Source: Pseudomonadota bacterium (GTDB taxonomy: Bacteria; Pseudomonadota; Alphaproteobacteria; Acetobacterales; Acetobacteraceae). From it: a DNA stretch of 6,818 nucleotides. Location of the stretch: contig JAEWCI010000633.1 in the NCBI GenBank assembly GCA_023390705.1, forward strand, positions 1 through 6,818, in the 5' to 3' direction. Below, one piece after another: positions 6,521 through 6,818 of this stretch (the stretch's first letter is position 1; the number at the start of each line of letters is the position of its first letter). Below the pieces are notes generated by a model. That model had not been told where the DNA came from and did not search any database. It saw nothing but the letters and a program-made list of their open reading frames with translations. The translations under genes were made by a program, and so were the position numbers.

Positions 6521-6526
6521 GAAATC

Positions 6527-6818
6527 ATGACCACCACCCTGCGTCGGCTGCTGCTGGCCACCGGAATTGCCTGTGCCGCCCTTGCCGCCGGCCCCGCACC
6601 TGCCCAGTCCACCGGCGACTGGCCCAACCGGCCGGTGCGCATGATCATGCCTTATGCCGCGGGCGGCCCCACGGATGTGCTCGCGCGGCTGCTGGCCGAC
6701 CGCATGTCCCAGCGCCTGCCGCAGCGCGTGGTGGTGGAGAACCGCACCGGCGCCGGCGGCAATATCGGCGCCTCGGCCGCCGCCAAGTCGGCACCGGACG
6801 GCCATACCCTGCTCTTCA
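6527..6818 (+). CDS. Bug/TctC-family tripartite tricarboxylate transporter substrate-binding protein, C-terminus cut by right edge
   Basis: Periplasmic solute receptor of the Bug (Bordetella uptake gene)/TctC family, which binds small carboxylates and related metabolites either for a TctAB-type membrane carrier or as a stand-alone sensor. The first 97 codons of an expected ~320 are visible. Residues 1-26 are a Sec signal peptide: R6-R7, a Leu/Ala core and likely cleavage after APA (24-26). C16 has no proper lipobox. The mature N-terminus has the family signature: DWPNRPVRMIMPYAAGGPTD (31-50), where the PYAAGG-x-TD loop contacts the ligand carboxylate. Then VVVENRTGAGGNIGASAAA (68-86) and APDGHTLLF (89-97) follow. 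The ATG at 6527 has a strong GGGGAGG ribosome site. The operator-like repeats just upstream suggest ligand-responsive control. The nearby SMP-30-like gene may act on the imported compound, but no tctA or tctB is in view. The ligand is unknown. Confidence 0.94.
   Translation, partial: MTTTLRRLLLATGIACAALAAGPAPAQSTGDWPNRPVRMIMPYAAGGPTDVLARLLADRMSQRLPQRVVVENRTGAGGNIGASAAAKSAPDGHTLLF

Larger units (their letters stand above)
6313..6526. other. Intergenic spacer with candidate regulatory sites
   Basis: These 214 bp separate the SMP-30-like and Bug genes. The first 50 bp hold the stem-loop described separately. Positions about 6363-6440 show no ORF with family signal and no structure I trust. The last 85 bp hold a candidate -35, the CAGAAC/GTTCTG half-site cluster and the ribosome-binding site. 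No small gene or RNA is recognisable. Confidence 0.6.

Noticed and set aside
6527..6604. Lipoprotein signal at the Bug N-terminus (C16)
   Set aside because: The bases around C16 encode GIAC, which lacks the Leu-type lipobox position, and an APA cleavage site lies further on at residues 24-26.
5326..6648. 440-codon minus-strand open frame opposite the SMP-30-like gene
   Set aside because: It crosses a clear gene and the regulatory spacer, shows no recognisable domain and has shadow-like composition.

Overview
The window is GC-rich (visibly around two-thirds G+C) with strongly GC-biased third codon positions and long open antisense frames. It carries a TctC/Bug-family solute-binding protein, an SMP-30/gluconolactonase-like protein and an HAE1-type RND efflux system. 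That mix fits an alphaproteobacterium of the Acetobacteraceae type (Roseomonas-like), with Burkholderiales as the alternative. This assignment is an inference from composition and gene families; there is no rRNA or other marker gene.

Layout. Positions 1-5271 hold three minus-strand genes, read right to left: a periplasmic adaptor (MFP, 4105-5271), an RND inner-membrane pump (955-4098) and the first 312 codons of a GT1/RhlB-like glycosyltransferase (2-937, running off the left edge). The gaps are 6 bp and 17 bp, so the three look like one operon. A probable promoter lies in the 111-bp divergent spacer 5272-5382. On the plus strand, an SMP-30/gluconolactonase/LRE-type beta-propeller protein occupies 5383-6312. 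A 214-bp spacer follows, then the start of a Bug (TctC) periplasmic binding protein at 6527, running off the right edge.

The left operon would make an inner-membrane pump and its adaptor, a proton-driven export machine that still needs an outer-membrane channel not encoded here, plus a glycosyltransferase whose product or substrate might relate to the exported compound. The right half resembles a catabolic locus: a predicted lactonase-type enzyme beside a receptor for uptake of a carboxylate or similar small molecule. The most notable non-coding feature is a cluster of three CAGAAC/GTTCTG half-sites just upstream of the Bug gene. They form two overlapping inverted repeats, the second with perfect 8-bp arms ending 3 bp before the Shine-Dalgarno sequence. 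This looks like a repressor or activator operator and could also fold as an RNA hairpin.

I see no RNA genes, CRISPR arrays, insertion sequences or attachment sites. The window looks mainly like ordinary accessory-metabolism and efflux content; I did not find clear evidence of an undescribed multi-gene system.
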